Origin: Caldivirga sp. MU80
GTDB lineage: Archaea > Thermoproteota > Thermoprotei > Thermoproteales > Thermocladiaceae
NCBI RefSeq assembly: GCF_001663375.1
Contig: NZ_LCTF01000022.1
Span: forward strand, 1-42,504
DNA: 42,504 bases
Direction: 5' to 3'
Shown here: positions 41,002 through 42,504 of the stretch, in pieces
Layout of the letters: every line of letters begins with the position of its first letter
Position numbering within the stretch: position 1 is the first letter of the stretch
The notes under the pieces: model-generated
The model's database searches: none
What the model saw: the letters and a program-made list of their open reading frames with translations, nothing else
What the model was told of the DNA's origin: nothing
Position numbers and translations under genes: made by a program

Positions 41002-41169
41002 TTATCCACAAATAATTGTTGATGTATAATTTACAATGGCTGAAACACTAAACTCCTCCTCAATCCTGTAGATTGATGGTAGCACGGCCATCTCGACATA
41101 CATAGTTAGGATTGATATGAAGGCCAGTATGGGTAGGTACCTCCTTAAAACATGAGCAGTATAACTCAT
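41002..41169 (-). pseudogene. MFS transporter N-terminal fragment (helix 1)
   Basis: Starts MSYTAHVLRRYLPILAFISI and continues through the first hydrophobic helix to YRIEEEFSVSAIVNY, the usual MFS helix 1 and loop. It is then cut off by the tnpB element. The ATG at 41169 is 28 nt downstream of a TATA-like TTAATATATG (about 41191-41203), so the original gene probably began here. The rest of the gene is at 38100-39391. Confidence 0.75.
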
Positions 41170-41428
41170 GTGCACCCAATTTGCAATACACATATATTAA
41201 CTTTTTGCAAATGAAAGCCAAATCCAAGGGTGTTGAAGGCTCAGCGCCCATGTGGATCATGATGTAATTCACCGGATGTGTATATATGGTATATAGGGGC
41301 ATGTTAAGCCTATTTGCGTGATCACTAATGTTTTCTTGATTTTAAGCAGCACATTTATTTATTTACTTAGGTAAAGATTATGCTAAAAGATAACGGTTTA
41401 TTCACCTAATGATGCCCTACGGGAAAAA

Positions 41429-41438
41429 ATTTATATAG
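41429..41438 (+). promoter_or_regulatory. TATA box of the DppB-like gene at 41460
   Basis: ATTTATATAG is centred 27 nt before ATG 41460 (leaderless start). Confidence 0.65.
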
Positions 41439-41459
41439 GGAAGTGGTTAGAAATAGTGT

Positions 41460-42467
41460 ATGGCGAGGAGGGATATTATAAATACGTCTATATGGGCGGT
41501 TAAGAGTGTGGCTGTTGTGATTGCCGAGCTGATTTTCGCCATAAGCATATCCTTCTTCCTGATACACGCAATGCCAGGTAACCCATACCAGATAATCTTA
41601 GTTGGCCTGCTGCAGAGGGGTATACCATATGAGCAGGCTAAGATAATGGCCGCAGCCTTAGCCGGCTACAACCCAAATGTTAACCCAATAGTCAGTTGGG
41701 CCGGCTACATGTGGAGTGTGTTCCACGGTAACCTGGGTTACTCATTAATATACAGGGCTCCGGTCATTAAGATAATAGCCACTGCGGCCCCCTGGACCAT
41801 ACTACTCGTGGCTGTCTCATTAACACTGGCCTTCGCCACAGGCTACATACTGGGGCTTTACGCAGCCTCAAAGACAGGTATAGTGGATGCGTTGATAAAT
41901 GGTTCACTATCATTCTTCCAGTCAATACCGGCGTACGTACTCGCCCTAATACTCATAATAATATTCGGTGTGCTGCTTAAGATAGCCCCAATAGCGGGTG
42001 CCTACTCATCAAACGTGACCCCTGGCTTCACGGCTAAGTTCATACTCGACGTAATGAGGCACCTGGCGTTGCCACTACTCACGTATTACTTGGTGATATT
42101 CCCAGGCTGGGTCTTCGGCACCAGGAGCCTTGCAATAAGCATTACTCACGAGGATTTCGTACTGGTGGCAAAGGCTAGGAGCTTACCTGAGAAGAGGATA
42201 ACCTTCACCTACATAGGCAAGAACGCCCTGCTACCCCAGTTAACTGCGCTACTCTACTCATATGGTTTAATGTTCGGTAGCAGCATATTCATAGAGTCAA
42301 CCTTTGCAATACCTGGACTAGGCTACGTGTTAGCCATAGGCTCTGGGTCAAGGGACTACCTACTAACCATAGGCTCATTCCTTATTATTATTATTGCTGT
42401 TATTTTGGGTAATTTTATTGCTGATGTTACTTATGGTTTGATTGATCCTAGGGTGAGGGGTGTATGA
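41460..42467 (+). CDS. ABC transporter permease, DppB/OppB type (second system)
   Basis: 335 residues, the same length and layout as the DppB at 27645 but clearly diverged. It has an N-terminal helix (VAVVIAELIFAISISFFLIH) and PGNPYQI, and the coupling loop EDFVLVAKARSLPEKRITFTYIGKNALLP. The C-terminus is DVTYGLIDPRVRGV. The stop overlaps the ATG of the next permease gene. The last about 90 bases use many T-ending codons, unlike the rest of the gene. The orphan solute-binding protein at 3118 is of the right kind to work with it but is far away; a closer partner may lie beyond the window. Confidence 0.92.
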   Translation: MARRDIINTSIWAVKSVAVVIAELIFAISISFFLIHAMPGNPYQIILVGLLQRGIPYEQAKIMAAALAGYNPNVNPIVSWAGYMWSVFHGNLGYSLIYRAPVIKIIATAAPWTILLVAVSLTLAFATGYILGLYAASKTGIVDALINGSLSFFQSIPAYVLALILIIIFGVLLKIAPIAGAYSSNVTPGFTAKFILDVMRHLALPLLTYYLVIFPGWVFGTRSLAISITHEDFVLVAKARSLPEKRITFTYIGKNALLPQLTALLYSYGLMFGSSIFIESTFAIPGLGYVLAIGSGSRDYLLTIGSFLIIIIAVILGNFIADVTYGLIDPRVRGV

Positions 42468-42504
42468 TGGGTGTTTCTGTTCCTCTTGGTAGGAGGGTTG
42501 TTAA
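42464..42504 (+). CDS. DppC-type permease, first codons only
   Basis: The ATG at 42464 overlaps the stop of the DppB-like gene in ATGA, as at 28649. The visible peptide MMGVSVPLGRRVV is open to the window edge. The position and coupling make a DppC partner very likely, but the sequence is too short to confirm it. Confidence 0.6.
   Translation, partial: MMGVSVPLGRRVV

Larger units (their letters stand above)
39392..41030 (-). mobile_element. IS200/IS605-family element carrying tnpB only
   Basis: This carries a single transposase-accessory gene (tnpB) and a structured 3' non-coding region, with no tnpA. It disrupts the MFS gene. The right end is placed at TCAC (39392-39395 on the plus strand as GTGA), just beyond a GTGGTG-ATAAA-CACCAC hairpin. 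This is by analogy with TCA at the ends of the left-hand elements. The left end is between tnpB and MFS codons, about 41000-41030, and cannot be fixed exactly. No target duplication is seen. Confidence 0.7.

Noticed and set aside
1..42504. CRISPR arrays or a CRISPR-Cas, restriction or toxin-antitoxin system
   Set aside because: No regularly spaced direct repeats and no cas genes were seen. The lone methyltransferase and the nucleotidyltransferase-fold gene have no partner genes next to them.

Overview
The window looks like part of a hyperthermophilic crenarchaeal chromosome, most likely order Thermoproteales (Caldivirga/Vulcanisaeta-like). This is inferred from gene content and was not searched. 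Supporting signs are archaeal-type ThrRS, eL13 and uL11 proteins, DUF373, a Bat-type HTH regulator, an archaeal 7S SRP RNA, a tRNA-Thr that needs two introns removed to fold, and AT-rich TATA boxes centred about 25-28 nt before many start codons (leaderless transcripts).

Left part (1-6400): the 3' end of a tnpB gene enters from the left edge and abuts the C-terminal remains of a glycoside-hydrolase-like gene, which also carries a 164-bp non-coding element. Removing that element restores one reading frame. A second copy of the same small element lies at 5568-5726 in opposite orientation. Between them are a GH130-type glycosidase/phosphorylase, a Bat-type HTH regulator and a large membrane-anchored solute-binding protein. 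A nucleotidyltransferase-fold protein follows.

Housekeeping block (6384-20614): threonyl-tRNA synthetase, SRP RNA (minus strand), a GT2-GtrA glycosyltransferase, a small membrane protein, an orphan N4-cytosine-type DNA methyltransferase, ribosomal proteins eL13 and uL11 with a PDCD5-like protein between them, aroD, a D-2-hydroxyacid dehydrogenase, upp with an inverted repeat around its TATA box, a GltD-like flavoprotein, a LOG-like protein, DUF373, a THUMP/Trm-G10-type methyltransferase and intron-bearing tRNA-Thr(TGT).

Middle (20621-31805): a roadblock protein and a P-loop ATPase, an MFS transporter, an Amt ammonium channel, then a run that looks like a carbohydrate locus: two adjacent Gfo/Idh/MocA dehydrogenases, two oligopeptide/oligosaccharide-type ABC permeases and their anchored solute-binding protein. 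No ABC ATPase gene is seen.

Right part (31947-42504): an unrecognised protein with a RuvC/RNase H-like pattern, a class III aminotransferase, DUF711, a degenerate primase-small-subunit-like protein overlapping a circularly permuted ribosome-assembly GTPase, a small Cys-containing unknown, an M50 protease, and a DHA2-type MFS gene split by a tnpB-only IS200/IS605-family element with a long structured right end. The window closes with another DppB-like permease and the first codons of its DppC partner.

No CRISPR array and no clear new defence system were found. The most interesting items are the element whose removal restores a reading frame, the degenerate primase-like protein, the RuvC-like orphan, the double-intron tRNA and the tnpB right ends, which may encode guide RNA.
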